A DNA stretch of 64,000 nt, taken from Aestuariivirga litoralis (GTDB taxonomy: Bacteria > Pseudomonadota > Alphaproteobacteria > Rhizobiales > Aestuariivirgaceae). The stretch covers positions 1,674,001-1,738,000 of the forward strand of contig NZ_WAHS01000001.1 in assembly GCF_015714715.1 (NCBI RefSeq). The letters are read 5' to 3'. Position 1 is the first letter of the stretch, and every line of letters begins with the position of its first letter. Both the position numbers and the translations under genes were made by a program. The notes beneath the pieces were generated by a model. It saw nothing but the letters and a program-made list of their open reading frames with translations, searched no databases and was not told where the DNA came from. Of this stretch, positions 1 to 8,296 are shown piece after piece.

Positions 1-578
1 CGCGCCCGCCGGAACAACGCAGCTGGTGGGTGCTGCTGATCACCATTCCGTTCTGGTCAAACCTGCTGGTGCGCACGCTGGCCATCATGTTCATCATCCG
101 CGATGAAGGCGTGATCAATACGCTTCTCATGCATTGGCATGTGATCGATAAGCCCATCACCATGCTCTACACCAATTTCGCCATCGTGCTGGGGCTGCTC
201 TATTCCTATCTGCCTTTCATGGTGCTGCCGCTTTATTCCAGCCTGGAGAAGCTGGATTTCCGGCTAGTGGAAGCGGGCTTTGATCTTTACGCCACCAAGC
301 GCCAGGTGCTTTGGCGCATCATCATTCCTATGGCCAAGCCCGGCATCATTGCGGGCTGCTTGCTCGTGCTGATCCCCGCGATTGGCGCTTATGTCACCCC
401 GCTTATTCTGGGTGGTGGTTTGCATCTGATGATTGGTGATCTCATTGCGCAGCAATTTGGTTCGGGCCGCAACTGGCCTCTGGGTGCGGCTCAGGCGCTG
501 ATCCTGATGGCGGCTGTGATGTGCGCGCTGTTCGCCTATGTGCGCAATTCGGCGACGGGCAAGATGCATCATGACTAA
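1..578 (+). CDS. potB: ABC transporter permease, spermidine/putrescine type (PotB-like), 5' end cut by window
   Basis: Inner-membrane permease of a polyamine-type ABC importer. The reading frame is open from the left edge (first full codon at 3), so the N-terminus lies outside the window. The visible part has hydrophobic membrane segments and the permease EAA loop that contacts the ATPase (EAGFDLYATKRQ followed by a PMAKPGI stretch). It ends with TAA at 576-578 and overlaps the next permease by 8 bp, so the two are co-translated. PotB/PotC/PotD order supports a polyamine or related cation substrate. The ATPase (PotA) is presumably upstream. The exact substrate cannot be read from the sequence. 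Confidence 0.88.
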   Translation, partial: RPPEQRSWWVLLITIPFWSNLLVRTLAIMFIIRDEGVINTLLMHWHVIDKPITMLYTNFAIVLGLLYSYLPFMVLPLYSSLEKLDFRLVEAGFDLYATKRQVLWRIIIPMAKPGIIAGCLLVLIPAIGAYVTPLILGGGLHLMIGDLIAQQFGSGRNWPLGAAQALILMAAVMCALFAYVRNSATGKMHHD

Positions 579-1383
579 GATGGACGGGGCAGTCGATATC
601 AAGACGCAACCCGGCTTCAAGGGCGTTGCGATCTTCTGCCTGGCGATGCTCTACACGCCCATACTGGTGCTGATGGTGTTTGCCTTCAATTCCGGCAATC
701 TTATGATGAGCTGGGAAGGTGTGAGCCTGAAATGGTTTGGCGTTGCGCTGGCTAACGAAGATTTCCATTCCGCTGCGCGCAACACATTCCTCATTTCGAT
801 TATTGCCACAATCGTTTCCACATCCGTTGCCACGCTGGCCGCCATCGGCATGACGCGGGTGAAGGCCTGGCCCGGCATGAGTGCCGCCTTCATGATCATC
901 AATCTGCCCTTGATGGTGCCTGAAATCATTACGGCGGTGGCGACGCTGTCATTCTTCGCTTTGCTGGCCCGCGGCTTCGGCTGGAATTTCGGCATCGGAA
1001 ACATTGTGCTGGCTCATTGTGTGTTCTGCATTCCCTTCGCCTTCATGCCCATCCGGGCGCGGCTTGAGGATATGGACCTGACCTTGGAAAATGCTGCAGC
1101 TGATCTTTATGCCACGCCGTGGCAGGCCTTCAGGCGCGTCACGCTGCCCCTGCTGGTGCCTGGCATTGCGTCAGGTGCGGCCCTTGCCTTCATCGTGTCC
1201 TTCGATGATTTCACCATCACGCAAATGGTGGCAGGCCCAGGGCAGACAACATTGCCGCTTTACATCTGGAACCAGACACGCAGGCCGATGACACCGGAGA
1301 TCAATGCCATCGCCGCCATCCTGCTGCTGTTCTCGATGGCCTTTATCGTCATTTCCTTCTTTATCGCGCGCAGGCGCAAATGA
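571..1383 (+). CDS. potC: ABC transporter permease, spermidine/putrescine type (PotC-like)
   Basis: Second inner-membrane permease of the polyamine-type importer, 270 aa. The ATG at 571 is preferred over an upstream GTG-like start at 538 because it gives an 8-bp overlap with the preceding gene and leaves a normal short cytoplasmic N-terminus before the first membrane helix (about residues 15-37). An EAA loop is visible (ENAAADLYATPWQAFRR followed by TLPLLVPGI), as in PotC proteins. The C-terminus ends in a helix followed by a basic tail (IARRRK). The stop codon overlaps ATGA, and the periplasmic binding protein gene follows directly. Confidence 0.9.
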   Translation: MTKMDGAVDIKTQPGFKGVAIFCLAMLYTPILVLMVFAFNSGNLMMSWEGVSLKWFGVALANEDFHSAARNTFLISIIATIVSTSVATLAAIGMTRVKAWPGMSAAFMIINLPLMVPEIITAVATLSFFALLARGFGWNFGIGNIVLAHCVFCIPFAFMPIRARLEDMDLTLENAAADLYATPWQAFRRVTLPLLVPGIASGAALAFIVSFDDFTITQMVAGPGQTTLPLYIWNQTRRPMTPEINAIAAILLLFSMAFIVISFFIARRRK

Positions 1384-1412
1384 GTTCTGAAATCCAACCA
1401 GGGAGAATGTCT

Positions 1413-2447
1413 ATGTTGAAATCCATCTTGAAACTTGCAGCCGCCGGGGCTGTTCTGGCGGTTGCCGCGGGCAACGCCATGGCGGCCGGAGAGCTGCACA
1501 TCTACAATTGGGGTGATTACACCAACCCCAAGCTGATCGAAAAATTCGAGAAGCAGTTCGACGTGAAAATCACATTGGATTCTTACGATTCGAATGAAAC
1601 CATGCTGTCGAAGGTGCGCGCCGGAAACTCCGGCTATGACATCGTTGTGCCATCCGATTACACCGTGAAGATCATGGCGGATGACGGCCTGCTCGAAAAG
1701 ACCGAGCCGAACACCATGCCGAACTTCAAGAACATGCGCCCGGAATTCGTTGACGTGTATTGGGATTCCGGCCGTCATTATTCGGTGCCGTGGCAATATG
1801 GCATGACCAACTTTGTGGTCAACACCGACAAGTACAAGGGCGACATCGACACGCTGGGTATCCTGTTCAATCCGCCGGATGAACTGAAGGGCCAGATCAA
1901 CGTGCTCGATGACATGAACTCGCTCACCCATGCGGCCGAGCGCTATGTGGGCGTGCCACGTTGCGGCGCCGACAAGGAAAACCTGAAGAAGGTAAGCGAT
2001 GCGCTGAATGCCGCCAAGGCCAATTGGAAGACCTTCAGCTATGACACGATCACCAAGGTGACATCCGGCGACGTTTCTGTCTCGCAGACCTGGAATGGTG
2101 CCGCCTACCGCATGCGCCAGAAAATGCCGAGCGTGAAGTTCGCTTTCCCGAAGGAAGGCATTGAAGGCTGGATGGACAATGTGTCGGTGCTGAAAGGTGC
2201 TGCTAACATGGACAATGCCAAGGCCTTCCAGAACTTTGTGATGGACCCGGAAAATGCCGCGCTGATTTCGGAATTCGCCGGCTACGACAATGGCATCACC
2301 GATGGCCTCAAGGCGCTGCCGAAGGAATTCGCTGATGCGCCTGAGTTGCATTTACCGGCCGGTGCACCAACACCGGAATTCGTTCCGCCGTGCGATCCGG
2401 CCGTGATCGAAATCTACAACAAGATCTGGACCAAGCTGAAGGGCTGA
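1413..2447 (+). CDS. potD: Polyamine ABC transporter substrate-binding protein (PotD/PotF-like)
   Basis: Periplasmic binding protein of the PotD/PotF family, 344 aa, which delivers spermidine, putrescine or a related ligand to the permeases. The frame is open from 1380, but the ATG at 1413 is chosen: a GGGAGA ribosome site lies 6 bp upstream, and this start begins a clean signal peptide (MLKSILKLAAAGAVLAVAAG, cleavage near AMA/AG). The mature protein starts ELHIYNWGDY, the usual first strand of this family, which then places Asp and Glu residues around the ligand. Residue-level substrate choice cannot be made. A strong hairpin terminator follows, so this is the operon's last gene. Confidence 0.92.
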   Translation: MLKSILKLAAAGAVLAVAAGNAMAAGELHIYNWGDYTNPKLIEKFEKQFDVKITLDSYDSNETMLSKVRAGNSGYDIVVPSDYTVKIMADDGLLEKTEPNTMPNFKNMRPEFVDVYWDSGRHYSVPWQYGMTNFVVNTDKYKGDIDTLGILFNPPDELKGQINVLDDMNSLTHAAERYVGVPRCGADKENLKKVSDALNAAKANWKTFSYDTITKVTSGDVSVSQTWNGAAYRMRQKMPSVKFAFPKEGIEGWMDNVSVLKGAANMDNAKAFQNFVMDPENAALISEFAGYDNGITDGLKALPKEFADAPELHLPAGAPTPEFVPPCDPAVIEIYNKIWTKLKG

Positions 2448-2466
2448 GTTCAAACGCCATGGCGGG

Positions 2467-2492
2467 GCCCCGGCTGAAACGCCGGGGCTTTT
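2467..2492 (+). terminator. Intrinsic terminator after potD
   Basis: GCCCCGGC (2467-2474) pairs perfectly with GCCGGGGC (2481-2488) across a 6-nt loop and is followed by TTTT. It starts 20 bp after the potD stop. Only 20 bp separate it from the next ATG, so the downstream hydrolase is either expressed by read-through or from a promoter inside potD. Confidence 0.85.
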
Positions 2493-2511
2493 CATTCACA
2501 GGATACGCATC

Positions 2512-3678
2512 ATGAGCAATGGCCCCACACGCAGCAATGCCCTGCCCCCGATGGATTGGGACCGCGCACCCTGGAACCGATGGTCGTTCCTCAACATGCG
2601 CGAAGTGCTTCCCACAGTGGAAGTCTGGCGCGGCACCGGGCCTGTGCGCCAATTTGAGAGAGTTGAGAAGCCGCTGGGCACGCTGCCGGTGAAATCACTG
2701 GCGGGCAAGGAAGCCAGCCTCACTGATTTTCTGAACGAGACTTTTACCGATGGCTTGCTGGTGCTTCATCGCGGCAAGATCGTGTTTGAAGCCTATATGA
2801 ACGACATGCAGCCGCGCACGCTGCATCTGTCGCAATCGGTAGCCAAGTCGGTCACGGGCATGACGGCTGGTATTCTTGTCGGGCGCGGCCTGCTCGATCC
2901 CGGCAAGCTGGTGAGCGATTATATTCCAGAACTTGCAGGCACGGGCTGGAAGGGTGCCACTTTACAGCAGGTGCTGGATATGAGCACCGGCGTGAAGTTT
3001 GACGAGACCTATACAGACCCCAATTCCGATATGGGCCAGCTTGATGTTTCCACCGGGTGGAAGCCCATTCCGCCCGATGCTGACAAGAATGCCAAGTGGC
3101 CGACGCATGTGTGGGAGCAAATTCTGGGCCTCAAGGGCACCACGCGGCCGCATGGTGCTGCGTTTGAGTATCGCTCCATTGAAACTGATCTTCTGGCCTT
3201 CTGTATGGAGGCGGTGACCGGCAAGCGTCTGGCGCAGATCGTGTCGGAAGAGCTGTGGCAGAAACTCGGTGTGGAAGAGAGTGCGTGCTTCACGGTGGAC
3301 AGTGCAGGCTATGCGCTGGCCGATGGCGGTTTCAATGCCACGCTGCGCGACTATGGCCGCTTCGGGCAGATGGTACTGTCAGGCGGGCAAGGCATTGTGC
3401 CTGCATCCTGGATTGAAGCGACGCGCAATGCACCGCATGAGCTCTTTGGTGAGCCCTATACGATCGCGCTGCCGCAGGGTGGGTATCACAACCAATTCTG
3501 GGTGGAAGACCCTGTCTCGCGCAATCTGATGTGCCGTGGTGTTTTCGGGCAGCTGATCTATGTGGATTTCGCGCATGACATGGTGGCGGTGAAACTTTCC
3601 ACCTGGCCTGACTTTTTGAATGTGAAAATGACGATGGCCACACTTGCTGCGCTGAAGACGGTGGCGCAAGCCCTCTAG
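2512..3678 (+). CDS. Serine hydrolase, beta-lactamase/6-aminohexanoate-oligomer hydrolase family
   Basis: Cytoplasmic serine hydrolase of the penicillin-binding/class C beta-lactamase fold, 388 aa, with no signal peptide. The catalytic SxxK motif is visible at S109-V-A-K112 (inside LSQSVAKSVTG), and Y220 in FEYRSIETD is the likely general base, an arrangement typical of NylB-type amide hydrolases. A GG-rich strand near residues 285-310 resembles the third motif region. The real substrate is unknown; short amides or esters are plausible from the family. It overlaps the convergent mocR by 4 bp and follows the pot operon terminator closely, so a role with polyamine-derived amides is possible but is inference. 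Confidence 0.82.
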   Translation: MSNGPTRSNALPPMDWDRAPWNRWSFLNMREVLPTVEVWRGTGPVRQFERVEKPLGTLPVKSLAGKEASLTDFLNETFTDGLLVLHRGKIVFEAYMNDMQPRTLHLSQSVAKSVTGMTAGILVGRGLLDPGKLVSDYIPELAGTGWKGATLQQVLDMSTGVKFDETYTDPNSDMGQLDVSTGWKPIPPDADKNAKWPTHVWEQILGLKGTTRPHGAAFEYRSIETDLLAFCMEAVTGKRLAQIVSEELWQKLGVEESACFTVDSAGYALADGGFNATLRDYGRFGQMVLSGGQGIVPASWIEATRNAPHELFGEPYTIALPQGGYHNQFWVEDPVSRNLMCRGVFGQLIYVDFAHDMVAVKLSTWPDFLNVKMTMATLAALKTVAQAL

Positions 3679-5120
3679 TATCGTTCCAGCAGTTTTGCCA
3701 AGCCGCTCATGGCGCGGCGCGTGGCATTGGCATCTGCGGCGGCGAAACCCATCAGCAAGCCGCTCTGTTTGCCAGTGCCGCGGAACTGCATCGACAAGGG
3801 CGAGACATTGATGCCTTGCTTGCCAGCCTCCGCCGCGATCTTGCGATCATCGAGGCGCTTGCGGAACAGACCGACAAGCTGAATGCCTGAGTCAGTCGGA
3901 TGCAGCTCCATCCACGGCGTGAGATGTTTCTCGAACTGCTCGGTGAAATATTGCCGCCGCTCGGTATAGAGCCGCAGCATGCGCCGCAAGTGGCGCGCGA
4001 GATGGCCTTCGCTGATGAAGTCGGCTAGTGCCGCTTGGGTGATCAGCGGCGCGAATTGCCCGGTGGCGCTGAGGGCCGCCATCACCCGGTCCCTGATATT
4101 CAGCGGGACCACCATGTAGCCGAGGCGCATGGCGGGAAAAAGGATCTTGGCGAAGGTGCCGACGAAGATCACGCGTGAACCAGCGGCCACGCCTTGCAGC
4201 GCGGGAATGGGCTGGCCCTGGAAGCGGTATTCGCTGTCATAATCATCCTCGATGATCCAGGCGTTCCAGTCGCTTGCCATGCGCATCAAAGTTAGGCGTT
4301 GCTGCATCGACATGGTCACACCCAGCGGATAATGGCACGACGGTGTGACGAAAATCACCCGTGGATTTTTTGGCGGTGGATCCAGATTCCAGCCATCTTC
4401 ATTGACGCGCAGCGGTTGCAGCTCGGCGCCCGCCGCGAGGAAGGCTGCGCCTGCGCCGTAATAGCCGGGCTCCTCCATCCAGACAGATTCACCCGGATCG
4501 ACCAGCAGCCGCGCCAGAAGGTCAAACGCTGATTGCGCACCATTGGTGATGATGATCTGTTCCGGGCGGCATTCCACCCCACGCGAGGCCATCAGATAGC
4601 GCGCGATGGCCTGGCAAAGCGGCGGATAGCCAGTCACGTGATAAGTGCCAAATAGATCACCCCGCGCCTGCTTGGCGCGCTTGGTGAGCAGCTTCGACCA
4701 GGTGTTGAAGGGAAAATTGTCGGCATCCGGCAGGCCAGGATGAAAGGCCGCAATGCCGGGCACGCCGTGATGATAGGGCTGCTCGCTCATCATGCGGCCG
4801 CGCGCCGATAGCGTCGATTCACCTGATTGGTTCAACTGGCGCGGATGCGGCGAATAGGTGGGCAGCTCCTTCACCAGCGGACCGGAGCCACGCAATGTGC
4901 CGAGGAATCCTTCGAGTGAAAGCTGGTCATAGGCGGCGATCACCGTGTTGCGGCCCACACCGATATCTTTGGCCAGGGCGCGCGTGGAAGGTAGCGCCAC
5001 GCCGCTGGGCAGCTTGCGGCCCTCGATCAGTTCGCGCAGCTGGCGGTAAAGCTGGCGGTGTAAAGGGGCCTCCGAATCCCGGTCAATCACGATGTTGCGA
5101 ACAGGAAAAGATAGCGTCAC
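3675..5120 (-). CDS. MocR-family transcriptional regulator (GntR wHTH + aminotransferase-like domain)
   Basis: PLP-binding transcription factor of the MocR/GabR group, about 481 aa. An N-terminal GntR winged helix (about residues 15-80, with PLHRQLYRQLRELI and VGRNTVIAAYDQL) is fused to a fold-type I aminotransferase-like domain. The PLP lysine is K325 in GTFAKILFPAMRLGY. The frame is open back to 5354, but that extension runs through the operator and the neighbouring promoter. The GTG at 5120, with GGAACCAAGG just upstream, starts directly before the wHTH and is preferred. The divergent Gfo/Idh operon is the likely target, and the 18-bp palindrome at 5149-5166 is the candidate operator. Confidence 0.9.
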   Translation of the reverse strand: MTLSFPVRNIVIDRDSEAPLHRQLYRQLRELIEGRKLPSGVALPSTRALAKDIGVGRNTVIAAYDQLSLEGFLGTLRGSGPLVKELPTYSPHPRQLNQSGESTLSARGRMMSEQPYHHGVPGIAAFHPGLPDADNFPFNTWSKLLTKRAKQARGDLFGTYHVTGYPPLCQAIARYLMASRGVECRPEQIIITNGAQSAFDLLARLLVDPGESVWMEEPGYYGAGAAFLAAGAELQPLRVNEDGWNLDPPPKNPRVIFVTPSCHYPLGVTMSMQQRLTLMRMASDWNAWIIEDDYDSEYRFQGQPIPALQGVAAGSRVIFVGTFAKILFPAMRLGYMVVPLNIRDRVMAALSATGQFAPLITQAALADFISEGHLARHLRRMLRLYTERRQYFTEQFEKHLTPWMELHPTDSGIQLVGLFRKRLDDRKIAAEAGKQGINVSPLSMQFRGTGKQSGLLMGFAAADANATRRAMSGLAKLLERY

Positions 5121-5148
5121 CCTTGGTTCCTCAAAATCTAGCCAAATT

Positions 5149-5166
5149 GGTTCTGTGCACAGAACC
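5149..5166. promoter_or_regulatory. Perfect 18-bp palindrome, candidate MocR operator
   Basis: GGTTCTGTG CACAGAACC is a perfect inverted repeat with no spacer. It lies 29 bp upstream of the mocR start and 52 bp upstream of the divergent Gfo/Idh gene, in the only intergenic space the two share. Seen directly; assignment to MocR is inference from position. Confidence 0.6.
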
Positions 5167-5217
5167 AGCCTAGCAGTAGCGTCGTGGCTCTTACAAGCTG
5201 GGACTCGGCACTTGGGC

Positions 5218-6345
5218 ATGAAGCGGATCAGGATCGGTGTGATCGGAGCGGGCGGGATTGCCCAGGTCGAACACATTCCGAACTTGCGCCGGTTGTCTGA
5301 GCAGTTTGAGATTGCGGGTGTGTGTGATCCTTCCGCCAGCACGCGCCAGTTCATTTCCCATCGCTACGGCCTGCAGACCTTTGAAACGATTGATCAGCTT
5401 TTAGGACAGAAGCTGGATGCGATCCTGGTGGCTTCGCCTGATGCGCTGCACAAGGAACATGCCTTGGCCGGGTTTGCCCATGGCCTGCATGTGTTCTGCG
5501 AAAAGCCGCTGTGTTACGCGCCGGCCGACATTGCCGAGCTGATCGCCGCGCGTGATGCTGCGGGCAAGGTGCTGCAAGTGGGTTATATGAAGCGCTTCGA
5601 CCCGAGCTATGAGGCAGCCCTTGAACTGATGCCGGGCACCAAGGCCACGTTGCGGCATGTCTCCGTCGAAGTGAATGATCCTGATGCATGGCCCTTCATC
5701 CGCCATCATGATTGGCAGGCCAGCAAGGATGTGCCCGACGCGTTGATCGCCGATGTGCGCACCAAGCAAAAGGCGCAAGTCAAAAAGGCTGTTGGGATTG
5801 ATCTCAATGATGTGACCTTTCGCGGCTACACCGGCGCCTATTGCTCCGCCATCGTGCATGATGTGAATGCGGTGCATGGCCTTCTCAAGAAGCTTGGCGT
5901 TCCGGATGGCGAGATTTCCGGTGCTCAGCTTTATGCGGGTGGTGACGGTGGCCACGGCAGCGTGAAACTGTTGGGCGGCCAGGCGCTGTGGACGATGACG
6001 CATCTGACCGTACCGAAACTGCCGCATTACCGCGAGCGCATTACGCTCTATTTCGATGATGCCTCGCTGGAGCTTGAATTCCCCTCGCCCTATCTCAACC
6101 ACCAGCCCACGCAACTGACCATCCGCACTGGCGATGGCCACCAATTGCATACGCGCGATATCCGCAAGGGTTACGAAGAAGCCTTCATCGAAGAGCTGAA
6201 GGGTTTCTGGTCTGCCATCGTCGAAGGCAAGCCGGTCCGCAACACCGCAGAACACGCGCATCGCGATATGAACCTGCTGGCCAATCTCACCCGCTGGAAT
6301 GCCAGCCATCCCACTGCCCGCCTTCAATCCGGAGAATCATTTTGA
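5218..6345 (+). CDS. Gfo/Idh/MocA-family NAD(P)-dependent oxidoreductase
   Basis: Cytoplasmic sugar or polyol dehydrogenase, 375 aa. The N-terminal Rossmann fold begins at once (IGVIGAGGIA, residues 6-15), and the family EKP motif is at residues 95-97 (HVFCEKPL). The frame continues upstream to 5092, but the ATG at 5218 gives the normal family N-terminus and leaves room for the operator. It is the first gene of a co-directional operon with an IolE-like protein, a ribose-type ABC importer and a second Gfo/Idh enzyme, which points to oxidation of an imported sugar, inositol-like or polyol substrate. The stop overlaps the next start by 4 bp. Confidence 0.88.
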   Translation: MKRIRIGVIGAGGIAQVEHIPNLRRLSEQFEIAGVCDPSASTRQFISHRYGLQTFETIDQLLGQKLDAILVASPDALHKEHALAGFAHGLHVFCEKPLCYAPADIAELIAARDAAGKVLQVGYMKRFDPSYEAALELMPGTKATLRHVSVEVNDPDAWPFIRHHDWQASKDVPDALIADVRTKQKAQVKKAVGIDLNDVTFRGYTGAYCSAIVHDVNAVHGLLKKLGVPDGEISGAQLYAGGDGGHGSVKLLGGQALWTMTHLTVPKLPHYRERITLYFDDASLELEFPSPYLNHQPTQLTIRTGDGHQLHTRDIRKGYEEAFIEELKGFWSAIVEGKPVRNTAEHAHRDMNLLANLTRWNASHPTARLQSGESF

Positions 6346-7241
6346 GCGTACGCATCGGCATTAATCCCATCACCTGGTCCAATGATGACGTGCCGGAACT
6401 GGGCGGCGACACGCCGCTGGAAACCTGCCTCGCTGAAACCAAGCAGGCCGGTTATGCGGGCACTGAACTTGGTGGAAAATTTCCGCGCCAGTCATCCGTG
6501 TTGAAGCCGATCATGGCGCAATATGGCTTGGACATTATTTCTGGCTGGTATGATGGGCGTTGCGCTGAGAAAGATGTTGATGCCGAGATGGAGGCGATCA
6601 CGCCGCATCTGCAGCTGCTGAAAGACATGGGCAGCAAATATGTTGTCTATGCCGATACATCGCTGGGGCGGCTTGGTGCCGTGTGGGACCCTATTTCAAA
6701 GCGCCCCTCGCTTTCCGATGCCGAGTGGCCCGCCTATGCCAAGAAGCTCAACGCTCTGGCGGAGAAGATGGCTGACTTTGGCGTGCGCATGGCGTTTCAT
6801 CATCACATGGGCACCATTGTGGAAACCGATGCCGAAGTGGACATGATGATGAAACTGACGGGACCTGCCGTGGGCCTGCTCTATGACACCGGGCATTCAT
6901 CGTTCTCCGGTGGCGACCCGCTGGCGCTGGTGAAGCGCCATGTGAAGCGCGTCGTGCATGTGCATTGCAAGGACCCGCGCAAGGAGATGCTGGAGAAAGC
7001 CCGGCGCGAAGACATGAGCTTCATGCAAGCCGTGCTGGACGGCATTTTCACCGTGCCCGGCGATGGCTCCATCAATTACGTCCCGATCCTCAAGACGCTG
7101 GCCGACAATGGCTATAGCGGCTGGCTGGTGGTCGAGGCGGAACAAGACCCCAAGAAGGCCCACCCGCTCACATACGCTACGATGGGTTTCAAGAACCTGT
7201 CGCGCATGGCGCGCGAAGCCGGCTTTGAGGTGACTGCATAA
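6342..7241 (+). CDS. Inosose dehydratase / sugar phosphate isomerase-epimerase-like TIM barrel protein (IolE-like)
   Basis: TIM-barrel enzyme of the xylose isomerase-like/IolE superfamily, 299 aa. The N-terminus (GINPITWSNDD, then ELGGDTPLETCL and ELGGKFP) closely follows myo-inosose-2 dehydratase. Metal-ligand candidates are E42 in TELGG, the His cluster at 153-155 (FHHHMG), D182 and H185 in YDTGHSS, and H207 in VHVHCKD. It begins with TTG at 6342 (TTGA overlap with the upstream stop), with GGAG 8 bp before. No other iol genes (iolB, C, D, G) are in the window, so the substrate may be an inosose or another keto-sugar made by the adjacent dehydrogenases. Confidence 0.78.
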   Translation: MSVRIGINPITWSNDDVPELGGDTPLETCLAETKQAGYAGTELGGKFPRQSSVLKPIMAQYGLDIISGWYDGRCAEKDVDAEMEAITPHLQLLKDMGSKYVVYADTSLGRLGAVWDPISKRPSLSDAEWPAYAKKLNALAEKMADFGVRMAFHHHMGTIVETDAEVDMMMKLTGPAVGLLYDTGHSSFSGGDPLALVKRHVKRVVHVHCKDPRKEMLEKARREDMSFMQAVLDGIFTVPGDGSINYVPILKTLADNGYSGWLVVEAEQDPKKAHPLTYATMGFKNLSRMAREAGFEVTA

Positions 7242-7277
7242 GGAACGCCGCAACGTGCGGCATAACAGGAGGGTTCT

Positions 7278-8237
7278 ATGGGTACGAAGAGAGACATGTT
7301 GAAGTCACTGCTCGGTGTTGCCGCAGCAGTCACCATCTGGACGGGCGCTGGTGCCGCGGCTTATGCCGATGACCAGACGCGCGTGGTATTCGTCACGCAC
7401 GGCCAGAGCGGCGACCCCTATTGGTCGGTCGTGAAGAACGGCATGGACGATGCCGCCAAGACACTGGGCGTGAAAGCCGAATATATTTCCCCCGACACAT
7501 TCGACATGGCCAAGCTGGGCCAGATGATCGATGCCGCCGCAACCTCGAAGCCCGATGGTCTGGTTGTATCTATCCCTGATGCTGCAGCGCTTTCCACGCA
7601 AGTGAAGAATGCTGTTGCCGCCGGTGTGCCGGTGATCGTGATCGACTCCGGCGGATCGAAGCTGACGCATGATCTCGGTGGCTTGCTGTTCATGGGCCAG
7701 GATGAATTCCAGGCTGGTGTGATGGCGGGTGAAAGGATCAAGGCGCTGGGCATCACGAAGGCTGTCTGTTCCAACCACGAAGTCGGCAATTCCAGCCTTG
7801 ATGACCGCTGCAACGGTTTCAAGCAGGGCATGGGCGTTGATGTGCCGGTTCTCAACGGTGTGATGGACCCGACCGAAATGAAGAACCGCGTGACGGCCTA
7901 TCTGACCGCGCATCCCGATACGCAATTCATCCTCGCCGTTGGCGCTACTGGTGCCGAACCGATGCTGGCCGCGCTGAAGGATATGGGGCTGGAAGGCAAG
8001 ATCAAGACCGGCACGTTCGATCTTTCGCCCAACGTTTTGCAGGCCATTGTGGACGGCAAGATGGAATGGGGCATCGACGCGCAGCAATATGCGATGGGCT
8101 ATATCCCCGTCGTGATGTTTGACCTGTGGAAGAAATACAAGATCGCGCCGATTGCGGATTATCCCACCGGCCCCGGCTTCGTGACCAAGGATACCGCCGC
8201 TTCGGTGATTGCACTTTCCAAACTGGGCAAACGCTGA
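7278..8237 (+). CDS. Sugar ABC transporter substrate-binding protein (ribose/fructose type)
   Basis: Periplasmic binding protein of the RbsB-like (Peripla_BP_4) group, 319 aa. A basic N-terminus and hydrophobic core form a signal peptide, with cleavage likely after AYA (about residue 30). The mature start TRVVFVTHGQSGDPYW is the family's first strand, and the sequence later carries the expected VIDSGG and VGATGAEP stretches. AGGAGGG before the ATG is a strong ribosome site. A terminator-like hairpin after the gene probably allows partial read-through, giving more binding protein than permease. Ligand unknown; the operon's dehydrogenases suggest a sugar or polyol. Confidence 0.88.
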   Translation: MGTKRDMLKSLLGVAAAVTIWTGAGAAAYADDQTRVVFVTHGQSGDPYWSVVKNGMDDAAKTLGVKAEYISPDTFDMAKLGQMIDAAATSKPDGLVVSIPDAAALSTQVKNAVAAGVPVIVIDSGGSKLTHDLGGLLFMGQDEFQAGVMAGERIKALGITKAVCSNHEVGNSSLDDRCNGFKQGMGVDVPVLNGVMDPTEMKNRVTAYLTAHPDTQFILAVGATGAEPMLAALKDMGLEGKIKTGTFDLSPNVLQAIVDGKMEWGIDAQQYAMGYIPVVMFDLWKKYKIAPIADYPTGPGFVTKDTAASVIALSKLGKR

Positions 8238-8243
8238 ACCTCC

Positions 8244-8280
8244 AGGGGCGGGTGGTCCTCCCCGCCTGCCCCTCTTTTTT
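8244..8280 (+). terminator. Terminator or attenuator between binding protein and permease genes
   Basis: AGGGGC-GGG pairs imperfectly with CCC-GCC-T-GCCCCT and is followed by TTTTTT. It sits inside an operon just after the binding-protein gene, the usual place for a partial terminator that lowers permease expression relative to the binding protein. Confidence 0.65.
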
Positions 8281-8296
8281 CGTTGCAGGTTGAATC

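Noticed and set aside
1260-2351. Long minus-strand open frame (363 codons) opposite potD
   Set aside because: It is the antisense shadow of potD: no ribosome site, His/Arg-rich composition and no family pattern, while the plus strand has a complete, recognisable protein.
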